36,086 bases of DNA, from contig JAGGVT010000042.1 in NCBI GenBank assembly GCA_021157815.1, forward strand, positions 1 to 36,086, written 5' to 3'. A program made the translations under genes and the position numbers. Positions 7,355 through 15,647 of the stretch are shown here, one piece after another. Position 1 is the first letter of the stretch. Each line of letters opens with the position of its first letter. A model generated the notes under the pieces. The model saw only the letters and a list, made by a program, of their open reading frames with translations, was not told where the DNA came from and did no database searches. Source of the DNA: a bacterium. GTDB taxonomy: Bacteria; JAJVIF01; JAGGVT01.

Positions 7355-9763
7355 TCAGTTGATTTCGATTGTCTTCGGGTTGCTCTTTGGCGTTTTGGGT
7401 TTGGGCATTTTGATTTTCGTAACAATCTTGTCAACAGTCTTGCGTTTGAGATTCTCACGCATCGACTGCAAAGCCATGACAGCGGCAAGAGTGCTTTCAG
7501 CGCCCTGATTCAAACTTGCCTCACGCTCGCCAAGGCCATCCGCGCATGAACCTGACGCCGGGTCATAAAGCGGGACCCCAACAACATTTTGCCCCATGAA
7601 CCATGTCCATGCCCTGTGCGAGAGTTCTTCATATTTCTCGATTTGTTTTGTCGTTGCTGAAGGGCTTCTCGCGGCTGTCAGATAAACATCTATCATCGAA
7701 CTGCCCTCGATTGGCTGCTGGTCGAATCGCGCTTTCTTTTCGCCTTTTCTCATCCAGCCCTGCGTGCCAATCGGCACAAAAATGTCATCCTCGAATACGT
7801 GCTTTGTTAAAAACTCAAGCGACTCATCCGCGGCATTGTAATAATCCTTGTCGCGGAAAACCTCTCCCGCATGATAAAGCGCCTGTGGCAGTTTGCCGTT
7901 GTCGTAGGCGATAATCGGCTCGAACCATTTCCACTCATCGTTGGAAAACGCTTTATAAAGGCTCATCAGCCTGTCTGCGAAATCGCGCATTAACTCTCGA
8001 GCCTGACTATCGTCCTCAAATCGCCTGAGGTAATGATAGAGACCAATCATTGAATACGCCCATGCGCGCGGACTCACCATCGACTTTGCGTTTGGAAGAG
8101 CTTTTGTGAATATCTGGCGAGCCAGGCTGTCCATGCCGACATCATCCAGCAACGATGTGTGCTCAATTAGATATCCAAGCGCCCACATCGTGCGACCGAA
8201 TGAATCCTCGCTGCCTACCTCATCAAGAAAACGCCGCTCGAAGTGCATGAAATTATGGAACCTGCCATCCTCAAGCTGCGCATAGTGAATGAAACTTAGA
8301 TAGGTTTTCGCCAGGTTGACATTGACCTTCTCCGGGAAGAACTCCTGCGCCTTTACAGCCGAAATCAACGCCCGTGAGTTGTCATCAATGCAATAACCGG
8401 TCGTGCGGTCAGGCACTGAATATATTGCATGTTGAATTATTCCTGTATAATCAGTCAGTACCTGTATATGTCCCATGTTTTGCCGTGGCAATGAGCCGTT
8501 TTTCATATTTGGATATTCCTCTTTTCCATGCAAACCAAAACTGATTGGTTTCACTTTGGCGCTTGGGCGCATTTCCGAATACGCCACCGGCGCCTTAAAT
8601 ACTATCCTGTCACGCTGCGCCTCTTTGAAGTATTCTATATATCTTTGCGCGACTGATGACCATGTCATGCGCCTGCCGTACTTGAATGCTCTCTCGCGGA
8701 TTATCTCGCGCTCATCCGGATTATCAAGCAGATGCATCAAGGCATCGCCAATACCATTGTCCTCTCCGAACTCAACAAGTATACCACGACCATCATCCAA
8801 AAGTTCCTGCGCATACCAATACGGTGTCGAAACAATCGGTTTCCCGGCAGCCAGCGAGTACGCCAGCGTGCCGGATGTAATCTGCTCCTTGCCCTGATAT
8901 GGTGTAACATACATATCAACAGCCTGGAGGAATTTAACAAGATCTTTCAATGCAAGAAATTTTGAGATGAATTTGACATTTGAACCTATTCCAAGATCCT
9001 CCGCCATCTGAATCAAACTTTCACGATATTTTTCACCCTCATGCTTTATTACCTCCGGATGTGTTTCACCCAGAACGACATAAAGAAGGTCGGGATGTTT
9101 TTCAACCAAACTGGGAAGCGCTCTGATAACATGCTCAATTCCCTTGTTTCTGCTCAGAAGCCCGAATGTTCCAATCACGGTTCTGCCTTCAAAACCGAAC
9201 TGCGCCTTGAAGGGACCCGTATCCGTGAAACCGACAGATGGCACGCCGTGATGAATCATCCGTACTTTCTTTGCCGGGATGCCGTAGGAATCCTCAAGAT
9301 AACCGACCGCTCTTTCACTCATGACAACCAGCCCGTGAGCAAGCGATGCTATATCCTTTGTGATAGTTTTATACGGTTCAGGCGGGTCTTTAAAAATTGT
9401 GTGATGAGTAACAATACTCGGTTTTTTCAAGTGACGCATCAAATCGACAATGAACTCGCCGCCGTTGCCACCAAAAATACCGAACTCATGCTGGATGCAA
9501 ACAACATCCGCATCAGACTGGTTCAGAAACGCAGCAGCCTCGCGGTATTCATCAATCCTGGGCTGGAAAATCGTGCGTTTGACCTTGTCAGGATACGGAT
9601 ACCCCTCCACCGTGTTGTTCATCGCGACTACGAAAGTTGATTCATCGTTTCGCAGTTCGGTGTTCACAGCGGTTTCAAGATCGAACGTGAACGTGGCTAT
9701 GCCGCATTTTCTGGGAAGATAATTTCCCACAAATGCGATTTTAAAATTCCTTTTTGCTGCCAT
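7355..9763 (-). CDS. GT4-type glycosyltransferase fused to an alpha/alpha-barrel-like domain
   Basis: 802 residues. The N-terminal half (about 7-385) is a GT-B glycosyltransferase of the group 1 (GT4) type: Rossmann start KIAFVGNYLPRKCGIATFTFDLE, nucleotide-sugar-binding core FGLLSRNKGIEHVIRAL (about 200-216), and SGTLAYSLAAGKPIVSTPYW (297-316). The C-terminal half (about 430-770) is helical with repeated W/Y/F-rich motifs (CIDDNSRALISAVKA, ALYHAGEVF, YLTAARS, NQGAESTLAAVMALQSM) and resembles six-hairpin glycosidase-like domains. The protein is cytoplasmic, with no signal peptide. The natural inference is mannosyl- or glucosyl-transfer to a glycan, with a second carbohydrate-active or recognition domain. 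The basic tail after residue 775 is rich in Lys/Pro. The ATG at 9763 follows GAGAGG. No other glycan genes are adjacent. Confidence 0.85.
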   Translation of the reverse strand: MAAKRNFKIAFVGNYLPRKCGIATFTFDLETAVNTELRNDESTFVVAMNNTVEGYPYPDKVKRTIFQPRIDEYREAAAFLNQSDADVVCIQHEFGIFGGNGGEFIVDLMRHLKKPSIVTHHTIFKDPPEPYKTITKDIASLAHGLVVMSERAVGYLEDSYGIPAKKVRMIHHGVPSVGFTDTGPFKAQFGFEGRTVIGTFGLLSRNKGIEHVIRALPSLVEKHPDLLYVVLGETHPEVIKHEGEKYRESLIQMAEDLGIGSNVKFISKFLALKDLVKFLQAVDMYVTPYQGKEQITSGTLAYSLAAGKPIVSTPYWYAQELLDDGRGILVEFGEDNGIGDALMHLLDNPDEREIIRERAFKYGRRMTWSSVAQRYIEYFKEAQRDRIVFKAPVAYSEMRPSAKVKPISFGLHGKEEYPNMKNGSLPRQNMGHIQVLTDYTGIIQHAIYSVPDRTTGYCIDDNSRALISAVKAQEFFPEKVNVNLAKTYLSFIHYAQLEDGRFHNFMHFERRFLDEVGSEDSFGRTMWALGYLIEHTSLLDDVGMDSLARQIFTKALPNAKSMVSPRAWAYSMIGLYHYLRRFEDDSQARELMRDFADRLMSLYKAFSNDEWKWFEPIIAYDNGKLPQALYHAGEVFRDKDYYNAADESLEFLTKHVFEDDIFVPIGTQGWMRKGEKKARFDQQPIEGSSMIDVYLTAARSPSATTKQIEKYEELSHRAWTWFMGQNVVGVPLYDPASGSCADGLGEREASLNQGAESTLAAVMALQSMRENLKRKTVDKIVTKIKMPKPKTPKSNPKTIEIN

Positions 9764-9846
9764 TCAACAATACCTCTCATTTTTTTCTGTACTGCCTAAG
9801 TTATAAAAATCCCCCAAATTGACATCTAATCAAATTGTCATGCCTC

Positions 9847-9999
9847 CTAAATGAATTGTTTTTCTTCACTAATCCAGTGGTGAAAGTAGCCATAGATTCC
9901 TCTTCCGGTTTTGGCATATCGTCCTTGATTACTAATTACTTCTATCGACTCTTCCCCACTGGGATTTAGCGTTTTTTTTGATTCAACGGAAATAATCAT
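9847..9999 (-). CDS. Possible small 50-residue protein upstream of the glycosyltransferase
   Basis: An ATG at 9999 opens a 50-codon frame (MIISVESKKTLNPSGEESIE to ...HHWISEEKQFI) with a protein-like composition, ending in TAG at 9847. The frame continues open only nine codons upstream, to a TGA. There is no clear Shine-Dalgarno, and I recognise no family. Just past its stop lies AGGAGG followed by a three-codon ATG frame before the glycosyltransferase leader. It could be a real small gene, the remnant of a larger one, or chance. Confidence 0.3.
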   Translation of the reverse strand: MIISVESKKTLNPSGEESIEVISNQGRYAKTGRGIYGYFHHWISEEKQFI

Positions 10000-10440
10000 T
10001 CTAAAACCCGCATATTCAGACCCTCACAGCAACAATGCCCTGATTAAGACTCTTTAAGCGCGCGTCACCAAGCATAACCGCCGCGATTAAGCATGATTAA
10101 ATCCAATTGGACCCTTAAATGGCAAGCAGTGGATTCGCCTAAACTACAGGCAAACAATTTTTCCTCCCCGGGAAAAACTCATTTAGTTGAAACAAAATAG
10201 TTAGATATCGACGAAGAGTTACATCTGCCCCCCTGGCATAACCGAACGACAAATCCAACTGCCAGTAAAAACTCCTACGATAAATCTTAAAAATTTCATA
10301 TTCAACATAACACTAAGACTTAATATATGCAAGAGGGGTTCATAATTTAACTTAATATTATTTGTAGGCGCCTGGCAAGCGGCAAAGGAAAATGCGCAGC
10401 GGGGAAATTGTCTCAGTATCTTGATTTATACAGGATACAT
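10000..10440. other. Intergenic stretch without recognised genes
   Basis: About 440 bases between the small frame and the inverted-repeat element. I see no long frame, no tRNA T-arm, no convincing promoter and no strong hairpin beyond a short CCCCGGGG-type palindrome near 10165. AT-rich tracts around 10280-10370 could hold regulatory sites for either neighbour. Confidence 0.4.
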
Positions 10441-10549
10441 TGTCATTCTGAGCGCAGCGAAGAATCTATAAGTTGCTGTGTTAGTGATTATATCATAGAG
10501 ATATATTACCGTTATCGCAAATAGATTCTTCGCTGCACTCAGAATGACA
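10441..10549. repeat. Inverted-repeat element with TGTCATTCTGAGCGCAGCGA arms
   Basis: Positions 10441-10469 and 10521-10549 are 29-bp inverted repeats with one mismatch. They begin TGTCATTCTGAGCGCAGCGA and enclose about 50 bases containing AGTTGCTGTGTTA. A second member lies at 25679-25788 with the same arms, and its core carries the reverse complement of that inner motif. It is a dispersed non-coding repeat, 71 bases upstream of hutI. Confidence 0.8.
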
Positions 10550-10620
10550 GAATAAGAGAATTCATCTATTTCATTCTAAACCGTTTTTGGTTTATCATTT
10601 ACCTGAGACGGAGGTAATAA

Positions 10621-11856
10621 ATGACCAGCATACTGATTAAAAATATCTCGCAGCTTCTTACACTTTCCGGCGCTGATATTCCACGCATTGGAAACGGCAT
10701 GATGCATGTCGGTGAAATCCACAACGCCGCTGTGTTAATCGAAGATGACAAAATCATTTATGCCGGCGCTGAATCCGATGCTCCCGACAAAGCGGAATTA
10801 ACCATCGACGCCGATAACTGCTGCGTTACTCCCGGGCTGGTTGACCCTCACACTCATCCTGTGTTTGCCAAAACACGCGAGGCTGAATTTGTCATGCGCC
10901 TTGAGGGCAAGCCGTACATGGAAATCGCCGCCGAGGGCGGTGGAATTATGTCATCTGTCAAAAGCCTTCGCGATGTTGAAAAAAATCAGCTCAAGGAAAT
11001 GACTCGAAAGCGCCTTGATGGCTTTATTAATTATGGCACAACCACAATCGAAGCGAAAAGCGGGTACGGCCTGACAACCGAAGATGAAATAAAATCGCTG
11101 GAAATTATCAAAGAGCTCAACGAGGAGCATCCTCTGACAATGGTTCCGACATTCCTCGGAGCGCATTCCATTCCCACTGAATATAAAAACGACAGGGATG
11201 AATTCCTGAGAATTGTTATCGAGGAAATGCTCCCAAAAGTGGTTGAGAATAATCTTGCGAAATATTGCGACATCTTCTGCGAGAAAGGAGTTTTCGACGC
11301 CGAGGAATCCAGGCTGGTTCTGGCAAGAGCGATGGAACTTGGATTGAAAATACGAATCCATTCAGATGAGTTCGAACCAATCGGCGGAACTGAACTGGCA
11401 GGTGAATTGAAAGCGGCATCTGCAGACCACCTCACAGCGGTCACGGACAGTGGGATTCAGGCGATGAAAGACGGAGGAGTAACTCCGATTGTCCTTCCCG
11501 CCACGACATTTTTCCTCGGACACACTCACTATTCACCCGCGCGAAAAATGATAGAGCAGGGATTGCCGCTGGCAATCGCGACTGATTTCAACCCGGGCAG
11601 TTCAATGACGCACTCGCTTCCGATGGCAATGACAATCGCGTGCATCAACATGAAACTCCTTCCCCAGGAGGCGTTAAACGCGTGCACTGTCAACGCTGCA
11701 TATTCACTCGACCTTCAGGAACAAATCGGCACAATTGAAAAGGGGAAAAACGCTGACCTTGTAATCTGGGACACGGAAAATTTCAATCAGGTCGTATATC
11801 ACTTCGGAGTCAATCACGCAAAGACCGTTATTAAGAACGGTCGCGTTGTTAAATAG
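10621..11856 (+). CDS. hutI: Imidazolonepropionase
   Basis: Third step of histidine degradation: hydrolysis of 4-imidazolone-5-propionate to N-formimino-L-glutamate. It is a metal-dependent amidohydrolase with a TIM-barrel fold, cytoplasmic. Metal-site motifs are present: DPHTHP with His77 and His79, IHSDEF with His247, and ATDFNPGSS with Asp322. Other family signatures are EAKSGYGL, GAHSIP and NAAYSL. The length of 411 residues is typical and the ATG follows a good GGAGG. No hutH, hutU, hutG or ftcD gene is in the window, so it is an orphan here; the rest of the pathway may be elsewhere, or the enzyme may serve another cyclic amide. MITE-like repeats flank it on both sides. Confidence 0.95.
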   Translation: MTSILIKNISQLLTLSGADIPRIGNGMMHVGEIHNAAVLIEDDKIIYAGAESDAPDKAELTIDADNCCVTPGLVDPHTHPVFAKTREAEFVMRLEGKPYMEIAAEGGGIMSSVKSLRDVEKNQLKEMTRKRLDGFINYGTTTIEAKSGYGLTTEDEIKSLEIIKELNEEHPLTMVPTFLGAHSIPTEYKNDRDEFLRIVIEEMLPKVVENNLAKYCDIFCEKGVFDAEESRLVLARAMELGLKIRIHSDEFEPIGGTELAGELKAASADHLTAVTDSGIQAMKDGGVTPIVLPATTFFLGHTHYSPARKMIEQGLPLAIATDFNPGSSMTHSLPMAMTIACINMKLLPQEALNACTVNAAYSLDLQEQIGTIEKGKNADLVIWDTENFNQVVYHFGVNHAKTVIKNGRVVK

Positions 11857-11909
11857 CTATCCCCGAAATACCATATTTTAAGTTGTTACGTTTTATAAAT
11901 ATATCTTTT

Positions 11910-12301
11910 CCTGGGAGCGCTGGTCTCTGACCGGCACTTGGACAAGGTTAATAGAAATCAAGAGAGTATATCTAACAGACAATATACTAAAAGAAAAGAG
12001 TTGAGTTTATCCCAAAATCCGCGATTGAACTCGTTGTCATTCCGGGCTTGACCCGGAATCCATCTTGATAAGCGCTAAAAACATGGATTCTGAATCAAGT
12101 TCAGAATGACGATTTATCACCCAATTGGTGAATTCAATGTTAACAGGAAAAACGAGCGTTTCCCACACAACCTGTGAGCCGCAGGTGTTACGAAAATATC
12201 CTATTGCGGATTTAGGGTTTATCAACCATGTCCGAAAAATTCCCTTTTTTTCATTTCAAGTTAGCCTGCTCAGGTGCCGGTCAGAGACCAGCGCTCCCAG
12301 G
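11910..12301. mobile_element. MITE-like element with perfect 28-bp inverted ends
   Basis: Positions 11910-11937 and 12274-12301 are exact 28-bp reverse complements, starting CCTGGGAGCGCTGGTCTCTG. Similarity extends imperfectly on both sides (an ATAAAT outside both ends). The 336-bp interior holds a REPIN-like doublet (12036-12110) and no convincing gene. The size and terminal inverted repeats fit a non-autonomous miniature transposable element. No transposase is in the window and I could not define a target duplication. Confidence 0.6.
12036..12110. repeat. REPIN-like doublet, second copy
   Basis: Same structure as 308-373: ATTCCGGG-CTTGA-CCCGGAAT and ATTCTGAA-TCAAG-TTCAGAAT hairpins bounded by GTCATTC and GAATGAC, with a slightly longer and different spacer between the arms. 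It lies inside the 11910-12301 inverted-repeat element. Confidence 0.75.
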
Positions 12302-12381
12302 GAAAACATTTATTTCATACTTAAAAGAGAGTTTTCAAGGACGACTAATTATTACCGGAACGCGAACAGCCTTGCCCGCAC

Positions 12382-15300
12382 CTAAAACCTCTCCGCCAGA
12401 TACAAATACTCGCCGTAAATATGCGCTGTCGGGTACGATGCTATCCTGTAATCAATCCAGCTCATGAGCATTTCGATTCTATTCGGGTCAGACATGAAAA
12501 CACCAGTGCCGACAAGCTCACCAACTTCAGTCGCGCCGAATATGTGAGCGATATCATTATAAAAAGTAACGCCGTAATCATGGCTGTAATAATATCGATT
12601 CTGATAGTTGCCCAAAAGGTCATATGTCACAGGCACAATTACGGTTTTACCGCCGTTCATTCCGGTTGGTGAAACGAATATATCCACATCGTTCATCTCG
12701 CCGATATGAGTTATTTGTATTGAATCCTCCAGTGATGGCGATGTTGAGAATGTTGTCCTCCTAAAAGAAGTTCCATAGAAATCATCGGCATACACAAAAT
12801 ACGCGCTGCCATCATCCGTTGCGCACATCGCGCCTTTATTGACATACGAGCCATAGGAAATTCGGATGTCATCATGCCATGTTGCGCCGTTATCATCGCT
12901 CCAGTCGTAGTGGTAATGCGGCGCGGTGTCGTAAAAATCCTTCCAGAATGTGTGAACGATTCCTGCTGTTGCGGAAACCGCGATTGTCGGATCACTAACC
13001 AATTCTGAACATACATTGCTGCGGCACTGTCCGCCGTCGCCCCACGATTCGCCGCCATCCGTTGACCGATTGACAGTGCAGTTATAATTACCCGATTGCA
13101 TATACAAATAGAGAATATAAAATTCATCGGAACTTACGCCATCGCAAATGTCAACGTAGTTGATTGTATCTGGGGCGGTAAGCGTGAGAACATCCGTCTC
13201 ACCTGTCCATGACCTGCCGCCGTCGAAACTATTTATGGTTTTCAGAATATAAATATTGTTCGGTCCTGAATTGTCAGTTTCGGTCCACGCGACATTTATC
13301 GTCTGTTCATTCCCGGCAATTCTTGTATGTGATAACCAGCCATCCGCGAATCCGGGTGAGATTACCTGATGGCTGCTGAAATCATTCGGGGCGTTACGGT
13401 TGTTCGCGTAATGGATTTTGTAGTCATCCTCATCGAGCCAGACAACATGATAGACAGGATTGCCATCCTCGATAAGCGCCATGGCATCATGCAGCTGGTA
13501 ATTCGGATAATCCTCATCGGAGTCATCTATCTTGAAATCACCGCTGATACCTTCCTGAATCAGAATCCGCGAACAAGTTGTGCTTAACGGGTCGATTGTT
13601 CTATCCTCTGTCATTTTACACGCGACATTGTAGAATCCCTGATCCGCAAACGTATAATTGGAAATCAACGCGCCTGTTCTATCGACCTGGAAATTACCCG
13701 GGTCAAAATCCCAATCCATATCCCATTCGTAATCAAGGTCGTTGCCATCCGGATCAACCGCATTAATCCAGATATCCATGTTGCCGTATTTTCCAATGAT
13801 TCCATGGAACGGGTCTGTTTCAATAGCCACGCAAACCGGAGGCCGATTGTGTATGTTCACAAAGAAAGGAATTTCCTGAGAATCCTCGCCGTCGATATCC
13901 GTCACAGTCAGTTTAAGCGTGATTTCAACACCGGCGGGAGGAAGGTCGGCTCTTTGAGGCGCCTGCCATGATGCATTTTTCACTGTCGCGTCAATGAATC
14001 GCCCTTCAGGATTAGCCGGCGACACCTGCTCCCATAAGTAGGTTAATTCATCGCCATCCGCTTCCGTAATTCCGATTTCAAATTCGACAATATCGCCCTC
14101 GGTAACTCCGGATGGTGTGTTGTAACTGTCAATGACAGGCACGGAACCCGTTACGCGAATATCAAAAACCTGGTAAACAGAGTAATCGGTTATTTCCGGG
14201 CCTTCAAATGGAAAGCCGTTCGGATTTTCAGGAATACCCATCGGGCCCTGCTCGCCGTCAAGGTCATCCCGCACGGCCGCGATGCCGTAATAGATCCCAC
14301 CCGGCGCTGATTGAGTATTCGCAACTGTAATAAGATATTCGTAAGGATAATAAACACCGCCGTCTCCGGAGTCGGGAGTGTCAGATTCAATCAAACCGCA
14401 AACATTTGGAATCTCAACACTGACTGATTTAACATCGCTTTTCGCGCTGATCCATTCAAGGTGATCGATGTCAGGATATCCGGGATTGGCGTCCAGACCA
14501 GCCTGCCAGTCAGAGGCATGTATTCGCAACACCGCTTCGGATGATACATCCCCGGCTCGCAGGTTATCATCATAAGTCAGAGGATCATCGATTTTATACA
14601 CCTCAATCAGCCACGCCTCTTTGCGATTAAATTCAGGCATGAAATAATACGGCGTTGAACGATTCTGATAAGTCGCGGAGTGGCCGTAGGCGCAATCTGC
14701 AATAAACGCAAATTCCAAAACGCCGCCGCCGGGATCAAGATTGAAAACGTAATTCTGCGTATCCCAGTCGCTTCCGGTCGGCATTACATTATGCCCGGCC
14801 GGATTATGCGGGTCGAACGGGCCCGGCGTCGTGTCGTTAAAAAATCGCCTGAACGGATTGATATTAGCGCCATAACCGGTACGCGGCGGATCGAAATAAT
14901 TTGTATCCTCGACAATCTTGTCAAAATGATGCGTGTATCCATCGGGATTTGCGACCAGATTTACATTGGCGCAAGCATCCGCCGTCCCGCCTGAACTTAA
15001 ATGAACTGTCGTATTTGGGAAAGTGAAATCACCATCGGCAATTACAATTCCCCGAATATCGAAACCGTGCAAATCCGGCCTTATGGTGATATCATCAAAG
15101 GGATGCTTAATCGCGAATCCAACTCTCACCTGGCTGTCGCCGATAAAAGAGACGCCGTCAATCTGCAGGCAATTGTAACATGGGCTTAATGTCAGAAATT
15201 GCGTAAGGTCGGCATCGAATGTATCGCCGATTGCAGATGCTTTTCGCGATGGCACTATCTCACCTGTCAGCGTGGCGGGGTCAATTCTCACAAAATATAT

Positions 15301-15504
15301 TCCGAAAGCCTTGTAAGCGAAAGTATCTCGTGATGCCGATGAATAAAGCACATCGGATGCCTCAACCGGTTCGGGTTCATTTGTAACATTGTTAATTTCA
15401 TTATCGAATGAATTATCCAGCGATACAGGATTGCTTTTACCGGATGAACAGGCTGGAATAATCAGTGATGCAATTAAAACAAGCAGGAGAAATAGGCGTT
15501 TCAT
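12382..15504 (-). CDS. Large lipoprotein, copy A: conserved N-domain, Ig/PKD-like domains, sialidase-like propeller
   Basis: 1040 residues. The lipobox IPAC gives lipid-anchored Cys19. Residues about 50-450 form an N-terminal domain shared with the next two genes, containing CYNC (Cys109/112), DCAYGHSATY and GPMGIPENPNGFPFEGPEI. Two Ig/PKD-like segments follow (about 455-560 with EADGDELTYLWEQ, about 570-685 with DPDGNDLDYEWDMDWD). Residues about 690-1040 are a propeller with four Asp-box-like motifs (SFDGGRSW, STDGGESW, SDDNGATW, SHDYGVTF), ending YLYLAERF. No FRIP-type sialidase motif is visible, so enzymatic activity is doubtful. The ATG at 15504 (GGAG upstream) is chosen because the signal peptide starts there. 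A strong terminator separates it from copy B, so it probably has its own promoter. Likely a surface binding protein; target unknown. Confidence 0.85.
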   Translation of the reverse strand: MKRLFLLLVLIASLIIPACSSGKSNPVSLDNSFDNEINNVTNEPEPVEASDVLYSSASRDTFAYKAFGIYFVRIDPATLTGEIVPSRKASAIGDTFDADLTQFLTLSPCYNCLQIDGVSFIGDSQVRVGFAIKHPFDDITIRPDLHGFDIRGIVIADGDFTFPNTTVHLSSGGTADACANVNLVANPDGYTHHFDKIVEDTNYFDPPRTGYGANINPFRRFFNDTTPGPFDPHNPAGHNVMPTGSDWDTQNYVFNLDPGGGVLEFAFIADCAYGHSATYQNRSTPYYFMPEFNRKEAWLIEVYKIDDPLTYDDNLRAGDVSSEAVLRIHASDWQAGLDANPGYPDIDHLEWISAKSDVKSVSVEIPNVCGLIESDTPDSGDGGVYYPYEYLITVANTQSAPGGIYYGIAAVRDDLDGEQGPMGIPENPNGFPFEGPEITDYSVYQVFDIRVTGSVPVIDSYNTPSGVTEGDIVEFEIGITEADGDELTYLWEQVSPANPEGRFIDATVKNASWQAPQRADLPPAGVEITLKLTVTDIDGEDSQEIPFFVNIHNRPPVCVAIETDPFHGIIGKYGNMDIWINAVDPDGNDLDYEWDMDWDFDPGNFQVDRTGALISNYTFADQGFYNVACKMTEDRTIDPLSTTCSRILIQEGISGDFKIDDSDEDYPNYQLHDAMALIEDGNPVYHVVWLDEDDYKIHYANNRNAPNDFSSHQVISPGFADGWLSHTRIAGNEQTINVAWTETDNSGPNNIYILKTINSFDGGRSWTGETDVLTLTAPDTINYVDICDGVSSDEFYILYLYMQSGNYNCTVNRSTDGGESWGDGGQCRSNVCSELVSDPTIAVSATAGIVHTFWKDFYDTAPHYHYDWSDDNGATWHDDIRISYGSYVNKGAMCATDDGSAYFVYADDFYGTSFRRTTFSTSPSLEDSIQITHIGEMNDVDIFVSPTGMNGGKTVIVPVTYDLLGNYQNRYYYSHDYGVTFYNDIAHIFGATEVGELVGTGVFMSDPNRIEMLMSWIDYRIASYPTAHIYGEYLYLAERF

Positions 15505-15542
15505 TTCGACACTCCGTGGTATGTTATTTACACGCAGTGATA

Positions 15543-15551
15543 ATTTTAGCA
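15543..15551 (-). promoter_or_regulatory. Candidate extended -10 promoter of lipoprotein copy A
   Basis: TGC-TAAAAT on the minus strand, within TGTGCTAAAAT, about 39 bases upstream of the ATG at 15504. The same TGTGCTAAAAT string stands in front of copy C. No good -35 is present at 16-18 bp, which would fit an extended -10 promoter. An independent promoter is expected because a terminator lies just upstream. Confidence 0.35.
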
Positions 15552-15591
15552 CATTGAATACCGATGAGGATTGATTCATCTCACTTCATTA

Positions 15592-15616
15592 CACAAAAAA
15601 GCCCCGGGTGGGGCTT
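15592..15616 (-). terminator. Intrinsic terminator between lipoprotein copies B and A
   Basis: On the minus strand, AAGCCCC (15616-15610), loop ACCC, GGGGCTT (15605-15599), then a T-run TTTTTT. It lies about 32 bases past the stop of copy B at 15648 and upstream of copy A. Confidence 0.85.
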
Positions 15617-15647
15617 GAGTGAGTTTCATGTTAAGCGGTTCGACTCA

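Noticed and set aside
9780-10440. tmRNA or other structured RNA in the large gap upstream of hutI
   Set aside because: No tRNA-like acceptor/T-arm or tag-peptide frame was found on either strand.
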